DNA of 64,000 nt from Thiodiazotropha sp040506705. Lineage in GTDB: Bacteria; Pseudomonadota; Gammaproteobacteria; Chromatiales; Chromatiaceae. The stretch spans positions 44,921-108,920 of the forward strand of contig JBEVWG010000024.1 of NCBI GenBank assembly GCA_040506705.1, written 5' to 3'. Below the pieces are notes generated by a model, which saw only the letters and a list, made by a program, of their open reading frames with translations, was not told the origin of the DNA and did no database searches. The position numbers were made by a program, and so were the translations under genes. Positions 17,080 through 24,512 of this stretch are shown here, in pieces. Within the stretch, counting starts at the first letter, position 1; each line of letters begins with the position of its first letter.

Positions 17080-17850
17080 ATGCCCATGATGCAAAAAGAT
17101 AAACTGGCAGAATCGATTGAGACAGGCGGTGAGTTTGTCAATCTCGATCCCTTACGCAATACCTATCGGGAGGCGATCACTGAAACTCCCGCAATAAAAA
17201 GTTCTCTGCGCCATGCTGACACCGCGCTGCTCTGTATCGATATGCAGTATCTCGATGCAGCGCCTGGCTACGGGGTTTTTGCCGATGCCGCTGCTTCCGG
17301 GGTGCCGCTGGAGGCCCAGGAGTACTATTTTGATCGGCTTAAGTACACTGTATTGCCCAGCGTCAACAGACTACAGGAGGCATTTCGCAGATTCGATCTG
17401 GAGGTGATCCATACCCGCATTCAATCTCACACCTCTGATGGACGTGATCGCAGTGCAGGCCACAAACGACTCGGCCTGCATGCAGCTCCAGGTTCCAAAG
17501 AGGCTGAGTTTCTTGAAGACGTGGCTCCCCAGGGGGATGAGATTATTATCAATAAGACAGCCTCAGGTGTCTTCAATTCCACCAATATCGAGTACATCCT
17601 GCGTAACATGCATATCACCGGTCTGTATGTTACCGGTGTCTACTCCAATGAGTGTGTCTCCACGGCCATCCGTGATGCATGCGATCTCGGCTTCCATGTC
17701 ACTTTGATCTCTGACGGCTGTGCCACTGTGACCCCTGAGCTGCAGAAGGCGACTATTACCACCATGAAAGATCGCTATGCCAGGGTGCTCAATGCCAATG
17801 AGGCCATTGCCGAATTAGAAACACTATTTGAGTCGCGTAAAGCGTTGTGA
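17080..17850 (+). CDS. Isochorismatase-fold cysteine amidase
   Basis: A 256-aa cysteine hydrolase with the Asp-Lys-Cys triad of the family: LCIDMQ (Asp54), IINKTASGVFNST (Lys159) and GVYSNECVST (Cys192), including the usual 'G--SNEC' turn. Relatives hydrolyse amides and ureides such as nicotinamide, N-carbamoylsarcosine, biuret and ureidoacrylate. The N-terminal 45 residues form a family-like extension. Its stop codon overlaps the symporter GTG start (GTGA). I infer hydrolysis of a terminal amide or ureido bond in the operon's substrate. Confidence 0.88.
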   Translation: MPMMQKDKLAESIETGGEFVNLDPLRNTYREAITETPAIKSSLRHADTALLCIDMQYLDAAPGYGVFADAAASGVPLEAQEYYFDRLKYTVLPSVNRLQEAFRRFDLEVIHTRIQSHTSDGRDRSAGHKRLGLHAAPGSKEAEFLEDVAPQGDEIIINKTASGVFNSTNIEYILRNMHITGLYVTGVYSNECVSTAIRDACDLGFHVTLISDGCATVTPELQKATITTMKDRYARVLNANEAIAELETLFESRKAL

Positions 17851-19301
17851 ATAGCGTCAACTCCGCCATCCTATCTCCCTCTACCGGCTGGTTTATTCTT
17901 GCGGTCTTCAGTCTGCTATGGGTAGCGCTTGGATGGTGGTTCGGTCGTGGCAACAAAGATCTGGAAGGCTATATGCTGGCCGGGCGAAAAGTTGGCATGG
18001 CGCTGGGTACCGCCACCGCCATGGCTACCTGGGTCACCAGCAACACCACGATGGCAGCGCCGCAATTGGCTCTGCAGATGGGTATTTGGGGCATGATAGG
18101 TTACTCCCTGGGTTCTGTCGGCCTGCTGCTCTTCGCACCTTTGGCGCGTCGTATTCGTCAGCTGATGCCTGGCGGTTTTACCAGCGGTGACTTTATCCGC
18201 CTTCGCTATGGCAAAACTGCCTGGCGGGTGTTCCTCGCTATCTCTCTTTTTTACGCCTTGGGTTGGCTCATCTCCATGGGTATGGCCGGGGGTGTACTGA
18301 TCCATGCCCTCACTGGCATCGACTACCAGTTTGGAATGAGCGTGATCGTGCTCATCTGTGTGCTCTATACACTACTTGGAGGACTGCGAGCAGTCATCGG
18401 CACAGATTTCCTGCAGACCTTGATTATTCTGGTCGGTATCGTGGTGCTGGCCTGGCTGGCGATCGATAAGATCGGCTTCGAGACCATGCACACGGCCCTT
18501 GAAAAGGAGCGCCCAGAGCTGCTCAACCTGCTGATGCCTGCGGCGATCATGTTCCTCTTCAATAACCTGCTTTTCGGCGTTGGTGAGATCTTCCACTCCA
18601 ACGTCTGGTGGAGCCGCGCTTTCGCCTTTCGTGAGGGGGTGGGTTTCAAGGCCTATCTGGTTGCTGGTCTCTTCTGGGCTCCGATACCGATCGTCGCTGG
18701 ATTTATCGCACTGAGTGCGCCAGCCCTGAATCTGAACATACCTGCTGCCGATATGGTTGGCCCTATGGTAGCCGCAGAATTGCTTGGCACCGGTGGTGCG
18801 ATACTGGTCTTTATCGTCGTCTTTGCTGCGCTCGCGTCGAGTCTTGACTCGCTGTTGGCAGCTACCTCCGATCTGATCCTCACCGACATATACAAGGGAC
18901 ATTTCAAACCCGATGCCGATCCGGAGATGCTGGCCCGTGCAGCACGCTGGGTGATCATCGGTCTGGGTATCGCCACCTGGCTGGTCTGCCTGCCAAGGCT
19001 GACTACATTGGCGGCTCTACTCCATTTCACCGGAGCTTTTGTGGCGAGTACCATCTGGCCAATCGCTACCGGTCTCTTCTGGTCCAGAGCCAATGCGACC
19101 GGTGCCACTCTGGCCATGGTGCTTGGTACTGCTGCCGGACTCACTGCCTATTTCCAGGTCGGTTTCTATGTGGCTGCGCTGGTCTCTGCCGCTGTCTCCA
19201 TGAGCGTCGTATTGATTGCGACCTGGAGTAGGCCGGCGGACTTTGACTGGCAGGATCTTGATCCCGACAAACTCACCGCAAGACAGGAGTCAGGTGTATG
19301 A
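17847..19301 (+). CDS. Sodium:solute symporter (SSS family)
   Basis: A 484-aa inner-membrane transporter with about 13 hydrophobic helices. Family marks are the early GWWFGRGNKDLEGYMLAGRK segment, ATAMATWVTSNTTMA in TM2, the LGGLRAVIGTDFLQT loop and the AALASSLDSLLAATSDL Na+-site helix. It uses the Na+ gradient to take up an organic solute. The GTG start overlaps the amidase stop and its own stop overlaps the next ATG (ATGA). Context suggests import of a ureide or amide. Confidence 0.92.
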   Translation: MNSVNSAILSPSTGWFILAVFSLLWVALGWWFGRGNKDLEGYMLAGRKVGMALGTATAMATWVTSNTTMAAPQLALQMGIWGMIGYSLGSVGLLLFAPLARRIRQLMPGGFTSGDFIRLRYGKTAWRVFLAISLFYALGWLISMGMAGGVLIHALTGIDYQFGMSVIVLICVLYTLLGGLRAVIGTDFLQTLIILVGIVVLAWLAIDKIGFETMHTALEKERPELLNLLMPAAIMFLFNNLLFGVGEIFHSNVWWSRAFAFREGVGFKAYLVAGLFWAPIPIVAGFIALSAPALNLNIPAADMVGPMVAAELLGTGGAILVFIVVFAALASSLDSLLAATSDLILTDIYKGHFKPDADPEMLARAARWVIIGLGIATWLVCLPRLTTLAALLHFTGAFVASTIWPIATGLFWSRANATGATLAMVLGTAAGLTAYFQVGFYVAALVSAAVSMSVVLIATWSRPADFDWQDLDPDKLTARQESGV

Positions 19302-19420
19302 CTGCATCCGTCACTTTTCTCTCTATCCTGGTAGGCGGCGCTACTTTCATCGCAGCGCTGATTCCATTCATTTTGATCGCGCTCTGGCTCTTGGACCTGC
19401 GTCGTGGGAGGCTGTGGTGA
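19298..19420 (+). CDS. 40-aa single-pass membrane protein between symporter and carbamoyltransferase
   Basis: It starts MTASVTFLSILVGGATFIAA, continues with LIPFILIALWLLDL and ends in a basic RRGRLW tail, giving one long transmembrane helix with a cytoplasmic basic end. Its ATG overlaps the symporter stop (ATGA) and its TGA overlaps the GTG start of the next gene (GTGA), so both junctions are translationally coupled, which strongly supports a real gene. A small accessory subunit of the symporter is the simplest idea. No homolog is recognised. Confidence 0.75.
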   Translation: MTASVTFLSILVGGATFIAALIPFILIALWLLDLRRGRLW

Positions 19421-20478
19421 ATAGTTATCTCGACCCTCGCCTGAAAGATCCTATCGAAGAGGATACACTCGATAGACAAGGCTTTGAGCGCCCCCATGAA
19501 CTGATGCAGGTGGTGGAGGAGGATCTGTTACCACTCCTGGAACTGGCCCACAGACCAGTGATCTCATCGCGTCAGTTCAACCGGGAGCAGTTGATCCAAC
19601 TCTGCCGCTTGGCCGCGCGCTTTGAGACCCAGCCTTCAATTATCAGCCGGCCACTCACCGGGAAGATTCTGATCAGTGCTTTCTATGAACCCAGTACCCG
19701 CACTCGTCTCTCGTTCGAGAGTGCCTGGCACCGATTGGGGGGGGATATTATGTCGATCACCGATCCCGCCTCTACTGGTATTGCCAAGGGTGAATCACTC
19801 TTTGACGTGGGTGAGATGCTTAATCATTACGGGGATATGGTGGTACTACGTGACAGCAATCAAGACGCTGTGTATGAGATGCTTGAAGCGCTACGAATAC
19901 CTATCATCAATGCTGGAAACGGCCTGGATGAGCACCCCACCCAAGCCATGGCCGATATCTACGCCCTTCTCAAATGGAAGCCTGAGCTGGTGGCCAGGGA
20001 GTCGAGTTGTCGTGTACGTATTGGTATCATCGGTGTCCCCAGCCGGATGCGTACAGTACGCAGTTTGCTGATCTACCTGTCGCAGTTTTCACAGGGCATC
20101 GATGAGGTAGTAATCATCGCTGAGGGCAATAGTGACAGTGAGATGTTTGATCCCAGTCAGCGGGAAGAGTTGGAGGCATCTGGACTGAAACTCAGTGTCA
20201 CCGACGACATGCAGAGTGTGCTCCCAGAACTTGACGTGGTCTATATCAATGCCATTGCCTGGACTGGCGACAGCTACGAATCCCACGGCACAAAGTATAC
20301 CTTGAGTGCCGACTCCAACTTCAAATCTGATGCTATTGTTTTGCATCCCCTTGCGCGGGGTGCTGAGTTGGATCGTAGTTTGGACGACACAGCGCACAAC
20401 TGGTACTTCGCCCAGGCACGTGGTGCGGTCTTTATTCGCATGGCCTTGCTTTCGACCATGCTCAAAACATTCAGCTAA
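19417..20478 (+). CDS. ATCase-like carbamoyltransferase of altered acceptor specificity
   Basis: A 353-aa protein. GTG at 19417 (GGGAGG upstream) overlaps the stop of the 40-aa gene; GTG at 19414 is an alternative. The carbamoyl-phosphate site is intact: PSTRTR (92-97), STGIAKGES with Lys124, HPTQ (173-176), HPLAR (310-314) and RMALL near the end. In aspartate carbamoyltransferases the acceptor carboxylates bind R-x-Q in a 'TRVQKER' motif. Here that strand reads YINAIAWTGD (276-285), with no Arg or Gln, and it also lacks the ornithine 'SMG' motif. A 50-residue N-terminal extension precedes the core. The acceptor is therefore probably neither aspartate nor ornithine. Confidence 0.85.
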   Translation: MNSYLDPRLKDPIEEDTLDRQGFERPHELMQVVEEDLLPLLELAHRPVISSRQFNREQLIQLCRLAARFETQPSIISRPLTGKILISAFYEPSTRTRLSFESAWHRLGGDIMSITDPASTGIAKGESLFDVGEMLNHYGDMVVLRDSNQDAVYEMLEALRIPIINAGNGLDEHPTQAMADIYALLKWKPELVARESSCRVRIGIIGVPSRMRTVRSLLIYLSQFSQGIDEVVIIAEGNSDSEMFDPSQREELEASGLKLSVTDDMQSVLPELDVVYINAIAWTGDSYESHGTKYTLSADSNFKSDAIVLHPLARGAELDRSLDDTAHNWYFAQARGAVFIRMALLSTMLKTFS

Positions 20479-20492
20479 GTGGATATTTAATC

Positions 20493-22502
20493 ATGTGCGG
20501 TATTGCAGGTATCTTTCACGCTGATCGGGACAAACCGGTCTCTCCAGAAACCCTGGTTGCGATGGCGGCCATTCAGTACCATCGCGGGCCTGACGGTTTT
20601 GGCTGGCAGGCGATGCAGGGCATAGGTTTCAGCCATGCCCGTCTATCAATAATCGATCTGGATGAGAACCGGGGGCGTCAGCCTTTTATTACTGAAGATA
20701 AACAGTTGATGCTGACCAAGAACGGTGAGCTCTACGACTATAAGCGTATCCGCGCAGATCTTACTGCGCGGGGGGCTCGCTTTCAGACCAAGAGTGATTC
20801 GGAGATCATCCTCCACCTCTACCCGCGTCACGGTCTGGCCGATACCTTGACTCACCTGCGTGGTGAATTCGCCTTTGCCCTCTACGACAAGCAGGAAGAT
20901 ACCCTGCATCTTGTGCGCGACCGTTTTGGCATCAAGCCCCTCTACTGGACTCAGGTAGGAGAGACCCTGGTCTTTGGTTCCGAACTCAAGGTTCTATTTG
21001 CCCATCCTGAGGTGCCACGTCGTTTCGATCCGCAGGGCCTCTATCATCAGCTGATGCAGACCATTGTCCCTGGCTCCACCGCTTTTGACGGCATCCATCA
21101 GGTCAAGCCTGGGCATGTGGTGACCATCCGTCGCCGTAACAATAAATTGGAAATTTCTGACAAACGTTATTGGGACATGCCTTTTCCAGAGGATGGTGTA
21201 CATGCTGACCTCAGTGAGGAGGATGCAATTGAAGGTGTACGCGCCAAACTGTTAGAGGCGGTCAACCATCGCCTGGAGGCTGATGTACCAGTAGGCTGCT
21301 ATCTCTCTGGTGGCATCGACTCCTGTTCCATTCTGGGGCTGGCATCAGCGGCTCAACAGTCACCGGTGAAGGCCTTTACCATTGGCTTTGACAGTGCACA
21401 GTATGATGAGACCCCGATCGCCACCGAGATGGCCCAGGCCACAGGTGCCGATCAGGATGTGCTGCGACTCTCCGCAGACCACCTCTACGACAATTTCGAA
21501 GAGACCCTGTGGCACACAGAGCGAACCATTTACAACACCCTGGCAGTGGCCAAGTTTTTAATGAGTCGCCATGTGCGTGACGCCAACTATAAAGTTGTGG
21601 TCACCGGAGAGGGCTCAGATGAACTCTTTGCCGGTTACCCGGCTTTCCGCAACGACCTGTTTCTGCACGGCCTCGACCACCTGCCAGAGGCAGAGCAGCA
21701 GGAGTGGCGCCGAATGCTGCATGAGAATAATGCCTTGTTTAAAGGCGCCATGTTGTCAGAGAACGAGATTGATGATCCAGCTCTGACAGCCAAGATTGGT
21801 TTCACCCCTGCTTGCTTACAGCCCTGGTTGTCCAGTTCCTCTTTCGTACCGGGCATTCTCAACCCGGATATGGCAAATACGCTCAAGGATTACCGACCTG
21901 GTGATGCGATCGCCGAGGCACTCGATGCTGACAGTCTTGCAGGTCGCCATCCCCTGGATCGCGCACAATATGTCTGGATCAAAACCATGCTGGAGGGGCA
22001 GATCCTCACCTGGGGTGGTGACCGGGTCGATATGGCCAACTCGATGGAAGCCCGTCCCGCATTTCTTGATCACCATTTAGCTGAATTCGCCGCCACCCTG
22101 CCGCCCTCCATGCGTATCAAGGGTAAAAAGGAGAAGTGGGTGCTGCGTGAAGCGATGAAAGGGCTGTTGCCGAAGGTGCTCTACGAACGCGAGAAGTTTG
22201 CCTTTATGGCGCCACCGGCTCATACCGATCCCAAGAAGTGGCAGGCGATGCAGGCTCTGGCTGACAAATACCTGAACCCTGAAGCGGTCGAATCAGCCGG
22301 GCTTCTCAGTCGCGCTGGTATCGAAGCTCTGTTTAAACAGCATGACGATCCCAACACCACAGACGCCACCAGAAATACTATGGATGCGGTATTCAACCAC
22401 ATGCTGGGCGTGCAGGTGTTGCATGAGCAGTTCGTAGCCACTGATCTACCCGCGCAGGCTTTGGCCAAGGCAAAAGAGTTGGGGTGGTCTCACCTGGAGT
22501 AG
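20493..22502 (+). CDS. AsnB-like glutamine-hydrolysing amidotransferase
   Basis: A 669-aa class II amidotransferase of the asparagine synthase B type. Cys2 after the initiator Met is the glutaminase nucleophile; RGPDG (31-35), NGELY (77-81) and SDSE (101-104) complete the glutaminase site. The synthetase half has the ATP-pyrophosphatase loop SGGIDS (272-277) and GEGSDELFAGYP. It would activate a carboxylate as acyl-AMP and amidate it with ammonia from glutamine. It lies 14 nt after the carbamoyltransferase. The genetic context suggests the acceptor is a carbamoylated amino acid rather than free aspartate, by analogy with AsnB homologs that make amide osmolytes. Plain asparagine synthesis cannot be excluded. 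Confidence 0.85.
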   Translation: MCGIAGIFHADRDKPVSPETLVAMAAIQYHRGPDGFGWQAMQGIGFSHARLSIIDLDENRGRQPFITEDKQLMLTKNGELYDYKRIRADLTARGARFQTKSDSEIILHLYPRHGLADTLTHLRGEFAFALYDKQEDTLHLVRDRFGIKPLYWTQVGETLVFGSELKVLFAHPEVPRRFDPQGLYHQLMQTIVPGSTAFDGIHQVKPGHVVTIRRRNNKLEISDKRYWDMPFPEDGVHADLSEEDAIEGVRAKLLEAVNHRLEADVPVGCYLSGGIDSCSILGLASAAQQSPVKAFTIGFDSAQYDETPIATEMAQATGADQDVLRLSADHLYDNFEETLWHTERTIYNTLAVAKFLMSRHVRDANYKVVVTGEGSDELFAGYPAFRNDLFLHGLDHLPEAEQQEWRRMLHENNALFKGAMLSENEIDDPALTAKIGFTPACLQPWLSSSSFVPGILNPDMANTLKDYRPGDAIAEALDADSLAGRHPLDRAQYVWIKTMLEGQILTWGGDRVDMANSMEARPAFLDHHLAEFAATLPPSMRIKGKKEKWVLREAMKGLLPKVLYEREKFAFMAPPAHTDPKKWQAMQALADKYLNPEAVESAGLLSRAGIEALFKQHDDPNTTDATRNTMDAVFNHMLGVQVLHEQFVATDLPAQALAKAKELGWSHLE

Positions 22503-22874
22503 GGCAGGCCTTACTAACCAGGCCATAACCATCCCGATGCTTCTGGTCTGATTAGTATGGCTAACAAATAGCTCAGATCAGGGTATGGCGCACAGGGAGC
22601 GGCCCAGCCCATTCCTGCCAAGCGCAGCTACACCGAGCTGATCTACTCTTGTAGCCGCTAACCTTTGAAAGTAATGACAGACCGCCTGGGTGATGGGAGT
22701 GGGCCATTTGCCATATATCTTCCAAATCATGAATCTACCGCCACAAACATTGAAATTATTTGTTGGACATTGCTGATTTTATTAGTAATTAAAAAAATTG
22801 TTCAATCTCGCTATTTTACTCTAAAATAGTCTGGTAATAGGTTGATATCAATAAAATATTTCTTGGCCAGAATC
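22503..22874. other. Intergenic region, no gene seen
   Basis: About 370 nt between the amidotransferase and the serine hydrolase. The right part is AT-rich and probably holds the hydrolase promoter; a short ACCAG/CTGGT hairpin lies near 22519-22549. Nothing else is apparent. Confidence 0.5.
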
Positions 22875-24065
22875 ATGCGTAAAACCTTTGCCTTCATCAT
22901 AGTGGCTTTCTGTATCACTCTCACGACGCCCACGATAACTCTGGCTGCCCAAGGCTATGATGTCTCATATGTGTGGTCACGTAACCTCAGCAGTGTGCAG
23001 GAGTATCGCGACAAGGTCTCCTATGTGTTGGGGCAGAGTGTGGCCAAAGATTTGAAAGTGGTTGCCAGGGATGATCTCTATGGTCTGATTTACAGTCGAA
23101 ATGGTAGCAGTGAGAGTACGGCGCGGGTTGTTAAATCGCACTCAAAACTTTTACGTGCAAAGGGGCTTGATGCAGTCAGTCCGATCAAGTCACGTAACTG
23201 GAAAAAAGTGGGCGAAGCGCCCCTGCCCAAAAAGATCATAACCGCAGTCGCGCCTACACCGAGAGCGAGTCGCAGCAGCCATATCAATCATCTTGAGTCA
23301 GCTGTAGAAGCCTACATTGATGAATTACGAAACAGAGGGAAGATCACTGCTGATGAGCGCACTGGGTGGTCTGTATTCGATTTCACCACAGGTAAAAAGC
23401 TGGTAACGATCAATGAAGATGTGCAGTTCCAGGCAGCCAGTCTGGTTAAGCCTTTCATTGCTGCTGCCTTTTTTCATAAAGTGAAACAGGGGCAGTTGAA
23501 GTATGGCCCAAAAAGCCGACGGCACATGCAACGCATGATTCAGCATTCGAACAACGCCTCAACCAACTGGGTAATAAGGCAGGTTGGTGGTCCCCAGACC
23601 GTACAGAAGATTCTTAAACGTCACTATCCACGCATCTTTCAAGAGACGCTTCTGGTCGAGTATATTCCAGCCAATGGGCGAACCTATAAGAATCGAGCCT
23701 CTGTGCATGACTATAGCCGGTTCCTCTATGCAATCTGGAACAAAAAGATAGCGGGGGCGAAAGAGATCAAACGTTTGATGGCCCTGCCAGGAACCGATCG
23801 CCTCTATACCGGCGTGCCGGAAGTGCCCAGAGGTACCCGGGTATACAACAAAACTGGTAGTACTGCACGGTTGTGCGGAGACATGGGTATCCTCAGTGTC
23901 AAGGGTTCTGATGGCAAACGATACCCCTATATCTTGATCGGCGTTATCGAAAAGCAGCGCAATGCCAAGAACTATACAACCTGGATTCGGTCCCGTAGTG
24001 AGATCATCCGTAACGTCTCTGCGATCGTCTACAAGGGTGTAATTGCACATCACAGTGACAGTTGA
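22875..24065 (+). CDS. Secreted class A beta-lactamase-fold serine hydrolase
   Basis: A 396-aa protein. The ATG at 22875 begins a signal peptide (MRKTFAFIIVAFCITLTTPT); a TTG 33 nt upstream is the alternative. Residues about 27-115 form a small alpha/beta domain resembling SPOR-type repeats. The C-terminal 260 residues carry the penicillin-interacting motifs: SLVK (SxxK), SNN (SxN) and NKTGS (KTG). The glutamate-containing omega loop of true class A enzymes is not obvious, so a housekeeping peptidoglycan or D-Ala-type hydrolase is as likely as antibiotic resistance. It is monocistronic, with a repeat cluster after it. Confidence 0.8.
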   Translation: MRKTFAFIIVAFCITLTTPTITLAAQGYDVSYVWSRNLSSVQEYRDKVSYVLGQSVAKDLKVVARDDLYGLIYSRNGSSESTARVVKSHSKLLRAKGLDAVSPIKSRNWKKVGEAPLPKKIITAVAPTPRASRSSHINHLESAVEAYIDELRNRGKITADERTGWSVFDFTTGKKLVTINEDVQFQAASLVKPFIAAAFFHKVKQGQLKYGPKSRRHMQRMIQHSNNASTNWVIRQVGGPQTVQKILKRHYPRIFQETLLVEYIPANGRTYKNRASVHDYSRFLYAIWNKKIAGAKEIKRLMALPGTDRLYTGVPEVPRGTRVYNKTGSTARLCGDMGILSVKGSDGKRYPYILIGVIEKQRNAKNYTTWIRSRSEIIRNVSAIVYKGVIAHHSDS

Positions 24066-24243
24066 AGGGTTAATAGGATGATCAGGAGCTGTCTTTACTT
24101 GTGGGGGTAATGAATCCTCGCAAAGATTCTGTTCAGAACACATATTAAGGTCAATCACTGGTAATCAGGAGATTGAGAATGCCCCCCACAAAACTCAATA
24201 TTTTTGTTGATGATGAGGAATCTAACTTTTTCTCAAATCTGAA

Positions 24244-24420
24244 AAGCCCCTCTCCCTTTACGGGAGAGGGGTTGGGGAGAGGGTGTACGCAAAGCGTTTC
24301 ATGTGGTTGAAAGAGAAAAACTGCATTGATCGTTCATATTTTTCTTGCTGATTGTTGGGGAAAATAGGGTGGTCATTCTCCCCCTCTCCCCCGGCCCCTC
24401 TCCCGCGAGGGGAGAGGGGA
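24244..24420. repeat. Pair of CCCCTCTCCC palindromic repeats
   Basis: Two G/C palindromes of the same family. The first (24244-24272) has CCCCTCTCCC and its inverse around TTTA; the second (about 24395-24420) has CCCCTCTCCC around GCGA. They lie in the convergent gap between the serine hydrolase and the DsrL-like gene and could act as bidirectional terminators. The rest of the gap (24066-24512) holds no gene. Confidence 0.75.
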
Positions 24421-24512
24421 GTTTCACTCCCCACCTATTTAAAAATACTGATGACTTGTAAGTTTTTCTAGCTGTGATCTCTGCTTTACGATGCTTTTCA
24501 TGGCATCAATAG

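Noticed and set aside
20493..22502. Simple asparagine synthetase annotation as the whole explanation
   Set aside because: Not excluded, but coupling to a carbamoyltransferase, carbamoylase and symporter makes a dedicated amide pathway more likely; recorded as the alternative.
23559..24158. 199-codon minus-strand frame opposite the serine hydrolase
   Set aside because: Antiparallel shadow of a gene with intact SxxK, SxN and KTG motifs.
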